This document shows, one piece after another, positions 12,182 to 23,100 of a DNA stretch of 64,000 nucleotides (within the stretch, counting starts at the first letter, position 1; every line of letters begins with the position of its first letter). The notes below the pieces were generated by a model. That model saw only the letters and a list, made by a program, of their open reading frames with translations, was not told the origin of the DNA and did not search any database. The stretch spans positions 124,001 to 188,000 of the forward strand of contig JAQFVV010006306.1 in assembly GCA_028023455.1 (NCBI GenBank), written 5' to 3'. Both the position numbers and the translations under genes were made by a program. Source of the stretch: Epiperipatus broadwayi (Eukaryota; Onychophora; Udeonychophora; Euonychophora; Peripatidae).

Positions 12182-12398
12182 GATAAAAAGGTAGATGTAA
12201 GATTAAAAAAATAGAAGAAAGCAATCAAATGATAATCTAATGGGAATTAGCAGTTGTAAAGATTTGGAAATGGGATAGAGCAGATTATGGGTAAATTTAG
12301 AGTGGGGAATGTAAAATAATGTGGCTAACAGGTTTATCTGGGCATAATTGCTGAGATATTCTTGACTTCGTTTAAGGAGAAGCCATAATACATCACAG
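12182..12398 (+). mobile_element. LINE family L-CKLC, 3' tail
   Basis: This matches the last part of the LINE whose best ORF is at 62,387-63,139. A segment encoding WKWDRADYG-like text (GGAAATGGGATAGAGCAGA) is followed by the conserved 3' UTR TGGCTAACAGGTTTATCTGG. The end AAGGAGAAGCCATAATACATC precedes a short CATCACA-type tail. It is 5'-truncated, as is usual for LINE insertions. Confidence 0.75.
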
Positions 12399-12440
12399 TA
12401 CAGAAACCTTCCACAAGCTAGCTGGCAGCAAAGAGTCCCG

Positions 12441-12556
12441 CCTGGTGGCGCTGGTTTCCATGCGTAAGCCCATACAGCTTACGTCGTCTGCTACCAGCAA
12501 CTACCAAGAACCTAGGTGGCGCTGATTGACGTAAACACATCTAGCTTATGTTGTCT
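12441..12556. repeat. G+C-richer direct repeat, about 68-71 bp period
   Basis: Two imperfect units each carry GGTGGCGCTG (12,444 and 12,515) and AGCTTAYGTYGTCTG (about 12,477 and 12,544). The block stands out by its G+C content. The origin is unknown, although the GGTGGCGCTG word is common in arthropod small repeats. Confidence 0.55.
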
Positions 12557-12936
12557 GGTAAAACTACCTTTAAAAGTTAAAGAAATGGGCAGAAAGACTG
12601 AGGAACTGGCTTGGAGGAACAATTTTTTGGGGAAACAATTAATAATAATAATAATCATAACAAATATTTTTATTTAAAGAAACTTAATAAAATAAATTCT
12701 GACATTATGATATTTGAAAAGCAACATGCAATAGAATTTTCTATATATAGTAATTCTGAAATCCTAGTTTTAGTAAAAAAAAAAAAAATTAAACTCGTGG
12801 AAGTTTCTGATATTTTCCCAGTTTCCTTCTTCTGCTAATATTTTATTCTTAGTAAATGTTCTGCAAAATAAAAAATTATTATAGCTTATTATAAAAAGGA
12901 ATAAATTTATTAAAAAATATTTTACACTTACTTAAT

Positions 12937-13252
12937 ATTAGATGTGATATATTTGACTATTTCCATCATCTATGACAGAATAACTCAGTTGGTTAGAACA
13001 TTTGCCTTAAATTCGATATTCAAGAATCTAAAGGTGCGAGTTCAACTTCTACGCAAATACTGTCACTGTACATATCAGACCAGCAACACCTGAAGAAGAG
13101 TGGAGAATACTACTTGAAATGTGTAATTACTAACCTGTTGTTTACTTGTGTGTTATTACTAACAAGATGTTTGTATTTGGAAAGTTCTAAAATTTTCTAT
13201 ATTCAACATTCACTCATAGATGATGGAAATAGTCCAACATATCACATCTAAT
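12937..13252 (+). mobile_element. TIR-bounded tRNA-like element, copy A
   Basis: Near-perfect 39-bp terminal inverted repeats, containing GACTATTTCCATCATCTATG, lie at 12,937-12,975 and 13,214-13,252. Between them is a tRNA-related head with an A-box-like AACTCAGTTGGTTAGAAC (12,982-12,999) and a B-box-like GAGTTCAACTTC near 13,039. Next come the family-specific ACCAGCAACACC and a CTGAAGA...TGAAATG segment (13,090-13,122) that looks like a decayed hammerhead core. A SINE-type promoter inside TIRs is unusual. Other copies are at 15,989 and 49,527. Confidence 0.75.
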
Positions 13253-13718
13253 AATACACCATCATCACAAACTTTCAAATACTTACTTAATATATTTAAA
13301 GTTTCCATTTCATCAAAGAAATTTTAAGCGCATGAATAACGATATGTATAAAAAATAACTGGTCCCCTTCCCGCAAAATGCAATAAGAGCTGAAGGCACC
13401 CTTTTCAATTGGTCATGTCATAATCTATCTCATATCTTCAGAATCATTATATCAAATTACTAAAATTTAATCTGCCAATGCCAAATTTCTTGCATTTTGA
13501 CAGCATTCTCTTTCCATAAATACTAGCGATTACTGATCATTTACTAAGCTAAATGTTATCATATGTATCACACACACATATTAATTATAAAATTAAAATA
13601 TTTTCAATTATAAAATTTAAATTTAAGTTCATCTTTTTTTTTTTTTTTCAAAATATAAAATTTATGACAAATGATTTGTATTTTATAAATAAAATAAATA
13701 TTATGATTTGTTACTTAC

Positions 13719-14180
13719 ATATGCTCTAATACTTTTTATGTTACAGTAGCCGGCCTTTTTTATTTTTCCATCCTTGGGTATTTCTGTATTTAAAGTTCCA
13801 AAAAATAAACCTTTTTTATTTTTACTTAAAATTAACTTAGATTCACTTTTGCCTTCATTATGATCGCTATCATTCGTTACAATCCATTTTTCTAATTTAG
13901 CGTGAGAATCAAAATTCCAGATAATATCATAATCACCATGTTGAAACATAATTTTGGGATCATCTCGAAGTTTTTCGGTTACTTCTTCTTTCCATAACTT
14001 TAGTTCACCTTTTAACATTCCAAAGCCTTCTTTAATCATTTCTATTTTCTTATTTGGTGGTGTTTTAGACCCGTAACCACTTTTTGAATCCCTTTCCCAC
14101 GTAAGTGTTCTGGACGGTAATACTGTAAACCGAATCTTTTTCGCATGCTGTGAAAAGAATAATCTTTTAAAGTAAATCAT
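13719..14180 (-). CDS. NDUFAF1: NDUFAF1 (CIA30) first coding exon
   Basis: This 154-codon exon encodes the N-terminus of the complex I assembly factor NDUFAF1. Residues 1-30 (MIYFKRLFFSQHAKKIR...) are rich in Arg/Lys and Ser/Thr with no acidic residue before Glu29, like a mitochondrial presequence. Residues 31-80 are a charged linker. The CIA30 domain starts near residue 85 with IWNFDSHAKLEKW and continues with FFGTLNTEIP and GYCNIKS, which align with the start of the family domain. The exon ends at TAT|GTAAGT (donor at 13,718-13,713), phase 0, and continues in frame at position 350. Sixteen bases upstream of the ATG is a strong acceptor (T-rich tract, TTTTAG, then 14,196) followed by an in-frame TAA. 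The start is therefore fixed, and a 5' UTR intron is likely. Confidence 0.93.
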
Positions 14181-14196
14181 ATTAAAAATCCATTAC

Positions 14197-15744
14197 CTAA
14201 AATTAAAAAAAAAAAGAAAAAAATTAATTTAAATATATTTAAATTCTACACGTTTATCTAACAATAAATAATTAAAAATCACATAGAATTATCAAGAAGA
14301 AAAAATAAATAGTATTTTTAAAATGCAATTTTTTTTTTATTGGAAAATTTTCACTTATGAATTTAACATAAATTTATTCATTTTAAAATGTCTTTACATT
14401 TGCAATTATTCTTTTGTATCTATCCATTTTTTTTGTAACAATGATTAAATTCACTGTGCCAAATTGCAGGAACTGTGCGAATCCATCAAATTATCCAGAA
14501 AATAATTCCAATCATCATACGTTTATAAGAAAACATCAGTCATTTAAATTCTTTCATTTTATTTTTAATTTGCATGAAGTTAACAATTTCTTTATGCGGT
14601 TTGACTTATAAGCGCACAAGAAATTATGTTCTCCATAATTTATTTTTACGCAGAAAATCTAACCCTAAAGCGACTGCAATAATTACATCAGACAATATAA
14701 GGAAAATATAATCTATTATTGATTTAATTTGGACATTTATTCATATTTATCACTGATCAGAAATACATGAATTTGTTTTAATAGCAAAGTAAGAATTTTA
14801 GGACTGCAATATATAATTTGTTCTAATATCTTTATCAGAAATAAAAGAAGTCCATCTAAATCAATGATTTAAATAAATAATTTAATCTTTTGTAAGGACT
14901 ATGCTAGTATTTCAACATCCTAATCACATATAATATAGGCAAGTTATCAAATCATTCTAAATATCTAACGCAATACCTAATAGTCATCAGTTCCCATAAT
15001 CAAGATATCCTCAAGGACTTTTCATATTTCCTAATACAGTTTTCTCAGCTTCTAATATATTTAACATTAGAAATATTCTATTCTCTTCCTCACTACAATC
15101 TTCCGCAAGATTTTGATTCACATATCTACCTTTTTGGATATTCTTTTCTTTTTTGTTCGTAGAATTGAATATTTATTTATTAATTTATCTTTATTTCTAC
15201 AATTTAACATTTTGACTCATAGTTGTAACATCTTTCATAAATAGCTTTGCATCATAGTGGCAATACAACCAATCATTTTTGTTTTAAACTTACCACATCT
15301 GCAACTTTTCCAGACTTCTTCCATTACAACTTGTTCCACTGATCAAAGTAAGTTCCATCTCACATGCACATCATTTGTGCTTTTGATAATGAAGACAAGG
15401 AGTTCTTAACTTTGATATTTGATGCTATAAAATTTTTGTACAATTTTCTACTATTCAACTTGTGAAACTTGATATCATGACATGCCAATAATTTCCAGCT
15501 TCTTAATGTTAAAAAACAAAAATTGTTATTCTTTTGCTGCAAAGTATACAAATGGTTACATATGATAATTTTTTCTAAAATTATAGAGCAAAACTCTAAA
15601 CTACTAAATTGTACCATTGGATTTTCTCCAACACCACATAAAAACACCTTAAAATCATGACGTTAGTAACACAACTTAAGACTTTTTTTTTTGATTTAAA
15701 ATATTTACCTTCATCTATTGCAGACTATAAAAATTTCTATCAAG
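14197..15744. other. Upstream region of NDUFAF1
   Basis: This stretch probably holds a 5' UTR intron and promoter for NDUFAF1, but no TATA box or 5' exon could be fixed. Open frames at 14,414-14,611 plus and 15,360-15,647 minus are not convincing genes. The first contains a short PNCRNC motif that is discussed under findings. Confidence 0.5.
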
Positions 15745-15985
15745 CGTTGGTGACTGAGTGGTTAGCGCAGCCGCCTTACAAACAGTTGTCCCGGGTTCAC
15801 TTCCCAGCCAATGCTTTGACACATGGAAAAAAAAACTCTCTCTTTCCATTATAGATTCTTAACTTTTGGAGTTGGAATCCGAATCTTCTCATTATTTCTT
15901 TTCAATTTCACTTGCTTCGGAAACATCCTCCCGAAAATTTTCTTTTGCTTTTTCTCTAGCTTCTTAATAATAACTGTATTTATAC
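15745..15985 (+). mobile_element. tRNA-derived SINE
   Basis: The head is tRNA-like. It has A box TGACTGAGTGG (15,751-15,761), then TTAGCGCAGCCGCC, an anticodon-arm-like segment and a good B box GGGTTCACTTCCC (15,793-15,805), followed by a SINE body with pyrimidine-rich DNA. The acceptor stem does not close (GCGTTGG against CCAATGC pairs only partly) and an A-run follows, so it is a Pol III-type SINE rather than a functional tRNA. Its 3' end abuts the TIR element at 15,989. Confidence 0.7.
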
Positions 15986-15988
15986 GAT

Positions 15989-16430
15989 GGACTATTTCCA
16001 TCATAAAAATTTAACTTTATTTTACTTTTCAATTACATTCAACTGTTAGTAAGAGCACACAGGTTAGTATATGCACATTTTGAGAGCTATTATACTTCTC
16101 TTCTTCAGGTGTTGCTGGGCCGACCAGTGATGGTATTAGCATGGGAATTGCACATGGATCCTTAGATTCTTGAATTTTATGATAATATTGATGGTCAATT
16201 GGTTAGAGCATTACCTTAAAATTCAATATTCATGAATCTAAGGATTCATTCAATTCCCATGCTAGTGCCGTCACTGGTCAGACCAGCAACGTTTGAAGAA
16301 GAGAATACTTTTTGAAATGTTGTGCGTAAACTAACCTGTATTCTATCACTAACAGTTGAATGTAATTAGAAAATTTAATAATTTTTCCTAAAGACATTCA
16401 ATACTTAATATTAGATGATGGAAATAGTCC
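15989..16430. mobile_element. TIR-bounded tRNA-like element, copy B (inverted dimer)
   Basis: The ends are GGACTATTTCCATCAT (15,989-16,004) and its exact inverse (16,415-16,430). The interior is a large imperfect palindrome centred near 16,185, so two tRNA-like heads face each other. The plus-strand head has CAATTGGTTAGAGCA (16,196-16,210) and ATTCAATTCCC near 16,248. Each arm has the ACCAGCAAC segment and a CTGAAGA/TTGAAGA...GAAATG core (plus 16,293-16,319, minus about 16,075-16,109). It corresponds to copy A doubled head to head. Confidence 0.75.
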
Positions 16431-17765
16431 AATATATAAATGCAACTAAAATACCATATTACAAATTTTCAGAAAAACTCTTAATAAGTTTTTAATTTTC
16501 TCTTACAATATTTTAATATTAATCTTTTCCATAATTGCTTTTCATCTTTAATTACATTTTCAGTAGTCTTTTCTATCTTGCACAATTAATAAATGTATTA
16601 TATCTTCTTTTTCTCCCCAAGAAATTTTCGGTTTAAAATAAATTATATATTTTTATGACTAAGGATACAATTTTTTATAGAAAGGATTTTGGGCTAATAA
16701 CTTCTTTATATATTCATCCTAAATTTTGTATTATATTTCTACTTAAAACTTTACATATATTTGTAACTCACATTGTACTTCTTACACACTTTTCATAGAA
16801 TGTTTCATCTTCTCTCTCTGTTGCTCTTGGAAATTTACTTCCACCTTTCCTGCTTTAATGATTATTTGAAACTCTCATATATATATATAGCATTTTATAC
16901 ATAACTTCTCATTCATTTATACACCAAATGCTTCTATTTTATATTCCAATTCTTTTCCATTTCACTGATTACTGCCTACCCACAAATCTGTATTACGTTT
17001 ATACTTTCTTACATACAAAACATCTTTTCTTTTCTCATTCTTTTTGACTTTCTGTTGTCTACTTTAGATTTCTTTTATATTTTGTTGCCCACTTTTTACT
17101 TTCTCTTTTGTGTTTTTCCTAATAATTTTCGTATCATGTCTATAATTTAGACAAATGCTTATCTGTTTAAACTGTCAACATTAATTTTACTACATGCATT
17201 AGATTAAATCTTATATATTTGATATTAAATATTGTATAATAAATATTGGACCAAGTAACTATTGCCTCTTTTAAAATTCTAATAACATGCCTCACAACAC
17301 TAATAATCTCCACACATACATGTGTTATACATCTATAACTAAGTACTTTTTTTTAAATTATATATAATGTCATGCTAAACTGATTTCCAAATTTCATTAA
17401 CATTCATTCTGCATGTAATATAAGTAAATGATGAAGATAACAACTATTCATCACACCCTTATATATATACACACACAGAATTCCAAGAAATTGTCAGATT
17501 CTATTTTAAGAAAGTCAGTTATATATAGTAAATATAAAAAGACATTCATTATCTACTATTAATCTAGTCACTCTTAAATAATAAAATGCACGCAACCAAC
17601 TAAAACATTCAGCATCAATTAATAATATATTCAACGATTTATAATTTACTTTGCTTTGATATACATGTTAAAAATGAGTTACCCATATTAGTGTTTTAGG
17701 CAATGTCATATGAGGAGTGATAACTTAATTACCAGAATGGCTGTGTGGAGTCTCAAAATGCCAAG
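16431..17765. other. Spacer without recognised features
   Basis: A+T-rich and pyrimidine-rich DNA. No conserved coding segment, RNA gene or named repeat was recognised. Confidence 0.5.
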
Positions 17766-18232
17766 TTAATTTATGATAATAGCAAGGAAAGTAGTTTACT
17801 GTTTAAGGCTTGAACGGGATCTTTAGCAACAAGGGAATATACACGTAAATGGAGAAATATGGGTGATTTAGGCCGCAAGTTGTGTAAGGAAGGTGTAGAA
17901 AATATTAGGCATCAGTTAATTGAATGTAAATGAAAGAATACAAATATATGAAGTTGTGGAAGAATAAATATGAACAAAGTGATTATACAGAAAGTGGCTT
18001 ATTGGTTTTTATGCAGGGTTTAGAAAAAGATTAAGGGGGTTTTAGATCTAAAGGCCATGGAGTTGACAAAGATTATGTTGTGGAAATGGGATGGAGCAGG
18101 ATAGAAAAGAATATGGGAAAACTTGGGATGGAAAATGGAAAGGGGTTCAAAGTGGCTAACAGGTTTCTCTGGGCATAGTTAGTTGCTGAGAGATTCCTGA
18201 CTCCGTATAAGAAGTCACAGAGCATCACATCA
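17766..18232 (+). mobile_element. LINE family L-CKLC, C-terminal and 3' UTR fragment
   Basis: Broken frames correspond to the C-terminal half of the ORF at 62,387-63,139. The segment AACAAGGGAATATACACGTA matches the ATKEYT region, and the KLCKEGVENIRHQLIEC stretch keeps the C..C...H...C pattern. It ends with the family 3' UTR (TGGCTAACAGGTTTCTCTGG) and a CATCACATCACATC tail. Several stops make it a pseudogene. Confidence 0.8.
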
Positions 18233-18249
18233 CATCATCAAAATCACGA

Positions 18250-19060
18250 GCATTCGTGTTTGACCTAATATGTGTGTAAATTTTAAGCTTATAGAGCTAG
18301 TTGTTGATAAGCTATTGAGAAGATAATAAATATCCATGCTTAAGCTCTGGCATAAATATGGGTGAACAAAATTTTGAGAAAATTTTGTGTGAAAATCGGC
18401 AAATGTGTTACTGAAAAGTTACAACTTTGTATGTGGCATATGGTGAAGATGCTATGAAGATATCAAGTGTGTTTGCGTGGCATGAGTTTCAAAGATGGGC
18501 GAGATGTGACAAATGATCTCAAAAGTGGACACCCAAAAATGGCGAGATGTGACAAATGATCTCAGAAGTGAACACCCAAAAATAATGATTGATGTTAATA
18601 TTAACAAAGTGCAAGATGTAATATGGTCCAACAGATGATTAAGTGTAAAGATTCATAAGTAAAGAATTGCAGATTAATTGAGAAATAGTTTGGCTAATTT
18701 TAAATAAAGAATTGGGCATGAGAAAGATTTCTGTGAAGTTTATGCCTCGGATCTTGACAGATGAAAAGAAACAATGCTCATTGTGAGACTTTATGGCTAA
18801 AAAACCAATTACACAACTAGACCATCCTGCCTATTCATCTGACATAACTCCCTGTGATTTTTGGTTATTTCCGATGTTAAAAACTGCGCTGAAAGGATGA
18901 AGGTTTCCTACTATAATTAATATCCAAAAGAATGTCAGGTAGCTGCTCAACAGTATTTCTGAAAATGAGTTTGTGTGCTTCCAGAAACGGAAATATTGTT
19001 TTAATCAATAGGGGACTACTTTGAAGGTGACAGTAGCCCCTAGTGTAAACTTCCACATAT
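18250..19060 (+). pseudogene. Mariner transposase pseudogene with catalytic-core deletion
   Basis: Translated pieces follow the mariner transposase from the N-terminal helix-turn-helix region to the C-terminus: VKFCVKIGKCVTEK, FKDGRDVTNDLKSGHPK, MRKISVKFMPRILTDEKK, a jump, then HPAYSSDITPCDFWLFP, LKTALKGRRF and GDYFEGD-like text near 19,010-19,030. The DD34D catalytic region containing the first two aspartates (around DETW and HDNAPAH in intact members) is deleted at about 18,765-18,795; the third aspartate (PCDF) remains. A 40-odd-bp internal tandem duplication around 18,494-18,580 repeats the VTNDLKSGHPK codons. Stops and shifts are numerous. It begins right after the LINE tail at 18,232. 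TIRs were not identified. Confidence 0.85.
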
Positions 19061-19110
19061 ATATTTTATATGATGCATTCTGGGAATTAAATGTCACACC
19101 TCTTGAACTA

Positions 19111-19290
19111 CATTTATTTGTAAAACAATGGAATACTGACATTTAAATATATTTTCCTAGACTGAAAAATATTCATAAGCCAATATCCAATTAACCCGTG
19201 CATATATTTGTAAAACAATGGAATATTGACATTTAAATATATTTTCCTAGACTGAAAAATATTCATAAGCCAATATCCAATTAACCCATG
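19111..19290. repeat. 90-bp tandem duplication, recent
   Basis: Two head-to-tail copies of a 90-bp unit containing TAAAACAATGGAATAYTGAC (19,121 and 19,211) and ending CCAATTAACCCRTGCATATA differ at only a few positions. The low divergence marks a recent duplication or unequal exchange. Confidence 0.9.
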
Positions 19291-20150
19291 CATATATTTA
19301 TGCCTATTTATACTTTAAAATATATAGCAATGGTATACAATCTATGGAAGCAATGTCCTGATTTCTCACACTATTGTATTTTCGTCTCAAATAATAGTGT
19401 AAAGTTATGCTGTTGTTTGTTACCATGGTATGACAGAAGTTAAAAGTTACTGATAGTAGCTTAAACTGCTATATGGCTTTTTTTTCCTGTAGAAGCAATT
19501 TTTTAAATTAAATCTACAAAGTAATATAATATAAAGTTATGCTGGTTATGACATGATCGTAGTTACAACAGATTTGTAATAGCCTATAATATGACAATAT
19601 TTAAAGTTGAACAATATAGTAAATTTTTTATTTTCTTCAACTATTATTAAATTCTTATTCAAATTACACTTATGTTAGTAAGGTAAGATTAATATTTCAA
19701 TCTACTTTTTGCTTTATATTATATATCTACCATACATATAAAATCATAAGTGACGATTTAATATAACGGAAACATAAACAAATGATACAGTTCGCTAAAA
19801 ATCCTGAATGTAAATCTTAAATATATGTTACATAAAAAAAAAAAAAGAATAAATTTGCATTTTATGAAAATAGTTAACGTAGCTTTATTTAACATAGGAA
19901 AAATATAACTTGAATTTCTGAGTTTGTAGACAAACAATATTTTATAATGAACATTTTTGGCAACTCTTTTATAAGATTCTAATATATATGATTTCATAAT
20001 TGTGGAGAAATAAAACTTAATCTTGCAGAAATAAAGCACCTGTAGTAAAAAACTATTAATAATTATTTATTTAACAGTAAACTTACTCTGCCCCAATTAA
20101 TAAAATGTAGTGTGTATATGTTAAATAAAAAACAAGAAAAAATAATACAA
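19291..20150. other. Spacer without recognised features
   Basis: A+T-rich DNA. A 93-codon minus-strand frame (19,758-20,039) has low-complexity hydrophobic composition and no family resemblance. Nothing else was recognised. Confidence 0.5.
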
Positions 20151-20434
20151 GGCAAAACTCTCCATACAGTAGTGCCACCCTGAGTAATCAGTGGATGCCA
20201 GAAGGCTTGTGCATAAAATCCCTATCTAGTGCCTATTCATCCAATATCCCCAGACTAGTTTCTGGCTTGTGGATGAGTAGGCACTAGATAGGGATTTTAT
20301 GCACAAGCCTTCCGACATCTATTGATTACTCTGGTTGGCACAGGTGGCAATACAGTATGGAGAGTTTTGCCTTGTTTAATAACAATTACGTGCTAGTATA
20401 AGAGATAGTGATCATGTGATGTTTAGTGGTTTAA
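20151..20434. mobile_element. F1 foldback, compact near-perfect palindrome
   Basis: The F1 arms (AAACTCTCCATACAGTAGTG to GGCTTGTG, and the inverse) meet directly at about 20,272, with no central segment. The right outer end GATCATGTGATGTTTAGTGG-TTTAA is kept, while the left outer end is missing. The collapse at the palindrome centre removed the CTGATGA half of both ribozymes, leaving only GAAACTAGTCTGGGG in each arm. Confidence 0.85.
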
Positions 20435-22003
20435 AAAAATGATACGTTGATGCGATAAGTATGTAACTTAGTTTTTTTTTAAATTAAATGTTCTTCTAGT
20501 CTTTATTACCAAGATTGAAAGTTGGGAAAAGAAGATAACAGTATATAAATCTTTCAGTGTTTTTTTTTTAAAAAAAATAATTTGAAAACATTGATAATAT
20601 ACTCTTTGTTATTACATTCTTTCAATCTTTCCTGTCTTTCGTATGAAATAATTTGCTTTCAGAAACAGAACTCAGAAATACACATCTCCTTAAGAAGTTT
20701 TGCAAAAATCATAAGAGACAATTTTATGTAAATGCCTTAAGCCACATTTATCTTAATCCTACATATATGTTTGGCATCATTCTTTTCTAATTTTATGCAT
20801 TTTTAATGTAATACTATTGGAATTTCAAAAACACTCTATATATACTGCAAGAAAGGTTAGAAATATTTTACCATAAGCTTCACAGAAAGTGGGATTGACA
20901 GAGCGAGCTCCAGCAAGTTAAGTGCTGAAGGTGACAGGGTGTCATGCCTCCTAGCATTTTTATAATATATATACTCTATATTACAACTATTGTAATTTCA
21001 AAATGAGCAAATCTATTGATAAATATTGCAAAAGTGATTCATTATTGACGAGTTTTATTGATAAACAACAAAGATAGAAAAATTGAAATAAGAAAAGACA
21101 AATTTGATTATGAATATTAAAACATCTATTTGGCATTTCAATACAAGCTATTATGACATAGTTTAAAGAAGCAAATAAACTTTGTGGACCATCCTTTTTT
21201 CTTTAAGAAAAAAAAATTATGGAATTATATTGTTTTTAATGATTTAAATAATTTGTTTAAAGATCATAAATAATATCATTAAATCATCTAGAAGTGATGC
21301 TTTTATGTAAAATATTTAGTTCTGTTTGTATTTTGATTCACAATGAAAAATTGTTTCTCCTCTCTTCAATCTCACTGCAAGCCACTGACATATACGTGCA
21401 TATAAGATCCATATACATACTTTTATTAAATCTATTGATACAATAAAAAAAAAATGACAATCTTTTAAGAAACTCAAGCCGAAATCTAAACGCTTATATA
21501 TCTTTACTATTTATTTAACTTTGAATAAAACCAGAATGTACATGCTAATACATACATATATATATATATATAATAGTAAGAAAATCAAATCATACATCAT
21601 GTGACTTAACTTAATAATCTTGTAATACAAATGTAATAGGTTTGGGGATAATTCTACAGATTTTAAATGCTTTTTCAAGCTTGTTTAGAGCTATTAGCAC
21701 GTTTATTATATTACATATATAGGTATATCTATGTTAGCTTTTTTTAAAAAATTTATTAAATACCCATTAACTTAAATACGTGGAATTTATTATAACTTTG
21801 ATGTTCCATTAACATGTTATATAAATATATATAATTTGTTGTCTTATGGATTTAAATACATTTAGAATCGAGAAACATTTTTTTTTTACAAAATTGTTAA
21901 AAACTGAAACACAGAGGCTTATTATATACCTGTGTTTATATATGTAATATATAGGGTATATGAGCAGACTTTCACACAGCTATCTTAATATATATCTGAG
22001 CAC
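20435..22003. other. Spacer without recognised features
   Basis: A+T-rich DNA with an AT microsatellite near 21,553-21,572. No gene or named repeat was recognised. Confidence 0.5.
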
Positions 22004-22175
22004 TTATGGCATATATGTGTAAAGATGGTAATCTGGACCATCTGATGACTGCTGGTTTAGCATGAAATACGTGTATTGGTGATTCTTTATCTTTTCGACA
22101 TATATGTGTTCAAGTGTGTTAAGAGATAGTGTGGAGAGTGGCGAGTCGTGTGAAAGTCTGTACTCATATACCTTA
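22004..22175 (+). mobile_element. F2 element, single-arm copy
   Basis: One F2 arm in plus orientation: GATGGTAATCTGGACCA, the hammerhead, TTGGTGATTCTTTATCTTTT, then GAGATAGTGTGGAGAG and a degraded B-box region (GAAAGTCTGTACTC). No opposing arm is present, so F2 exists both as a monomer and as an inverted dimer. Confidence 0.8.
22035..22080 (+). ncRNA. Hammerhead ribozyme motif in F2 monomer
   Basis: The order is GGACCAT, CTGATGA (22,042-22,048), stem II TGCT-GGTTT-AGCA, GAAA (22,064-22,067), stem III ATAC/GTGT with no loop, A17, then TTGGT, pairing with ACCA for stem I. All core nucleotides are intact. The predicted cleavage is after position 22,075. The 4-bp stem III without a loop is the minimal form expected to work as a dimer. 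Confidence 0.75.
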
Positions 22176-22524
22176 AAAATTGTTTTGGAGCATTCATTAT
22201 AATCTCCATCAATTGTTGTTAAATTACTTACTAAAAATAGTAGATTAGAAGTACTCATGAAGAATAATCCATATCTTGAGAATTCCAGAAATATAAATCC
22301 ATAGCCAGCTAATGGAAATTGGTTTTTGTTCTTCAATTACAAATTTAAAACTCCATAAATCAAATACCTACAATGATTTAAATTAATCCATAGAGCTTAA
22401 TATTTGTCAATTAGGTTCTAACAATTATTTTTCATTACATAGATATATCTTCAAATTCAGCAAGTATTTACCTGCTTTATAAGCCTCTATTTTCCAAAAA
22501 TTAAAATCTAAAGATCCTTCATGG

Positions 22525-22610
22525 TTTAGCATAGTGATTGAGTATCAGATTCTAAAGCATATCATCCTCGGGTAGATTTCAGTTCTGGCATTTCCAGTGC
22601 CAGTCCAACT
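22525..22610 (+). mobile_element. Possible tRNA-like SINE head
   Basis: TAGCATAGTGATTGAG resembles an A box, and about 35 bp later GGGTAGATTTCAGTTCTGG resembles a B box. The spacing is right for a tRNA-derived SINE, but the boxes are imperfect and no second copy was seen. Confidence 0.3.
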
Positions 22611-22928
22611 CTCAAGCAATAAAATCATGAGATTATTTCACTTAAAATCTTTAAAAAAAGAGGGGGAGATATTGTATGGCATCTTCTAACTGCCTTAGAA
22701 TATTCATTATGAACAACCTATTCATTTTGTAGCAACAAAATAAAATACTTATACATCTAAAACTCACAGACACAATTTAAACAATCAGTTATATGATAGT
22801 GACCTGTCTTAGTTCTTATAGGAATTATTAGCAGCATTTAACGCCTAATCAAATTACAAATATCATATAAAACCATCAAAAGATCACATGATTACCATTT
22901 CATATGCTTATACATGCTGTTATAAAGA

Positions 22929-22999
22929 ATATGTGATGTGATGTACTGTGGCTTCTCTTTAAACGAAGTCAAGAATGTCTTAGCAATTATGCCCAGGTA
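22929..22999 (-). mobile_element. Very short LINE L-CKLC 3' insertion
   Basis: On the minus strand, only the last 70 bp of the L-CKLC LINE are present (CTGGGCATAATTGCTAAGAC to AGTACATCACATCACAT). It interrupts the F1 element at 22,869, so this LINE moved after that F1 copy was in place. Confidence 0.75.
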
Positions 23000-23100
23000 A
23001 ACTCTCCATATAGTAGTGCCATCAAGTGCAAGTTTTCATAATCAATGAATATAGGAAGGTTTGTGCATAAAATCCTTATCTAGTGCCTATTCATCCAACA

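Noticed and set aside
15745-15815. Functional tRNA gene
   Set aside because: A and B boxes are present, but the acceptor stem pairs poorly, there is no proper T-run terminator, and a SINE body with an A-run follows.
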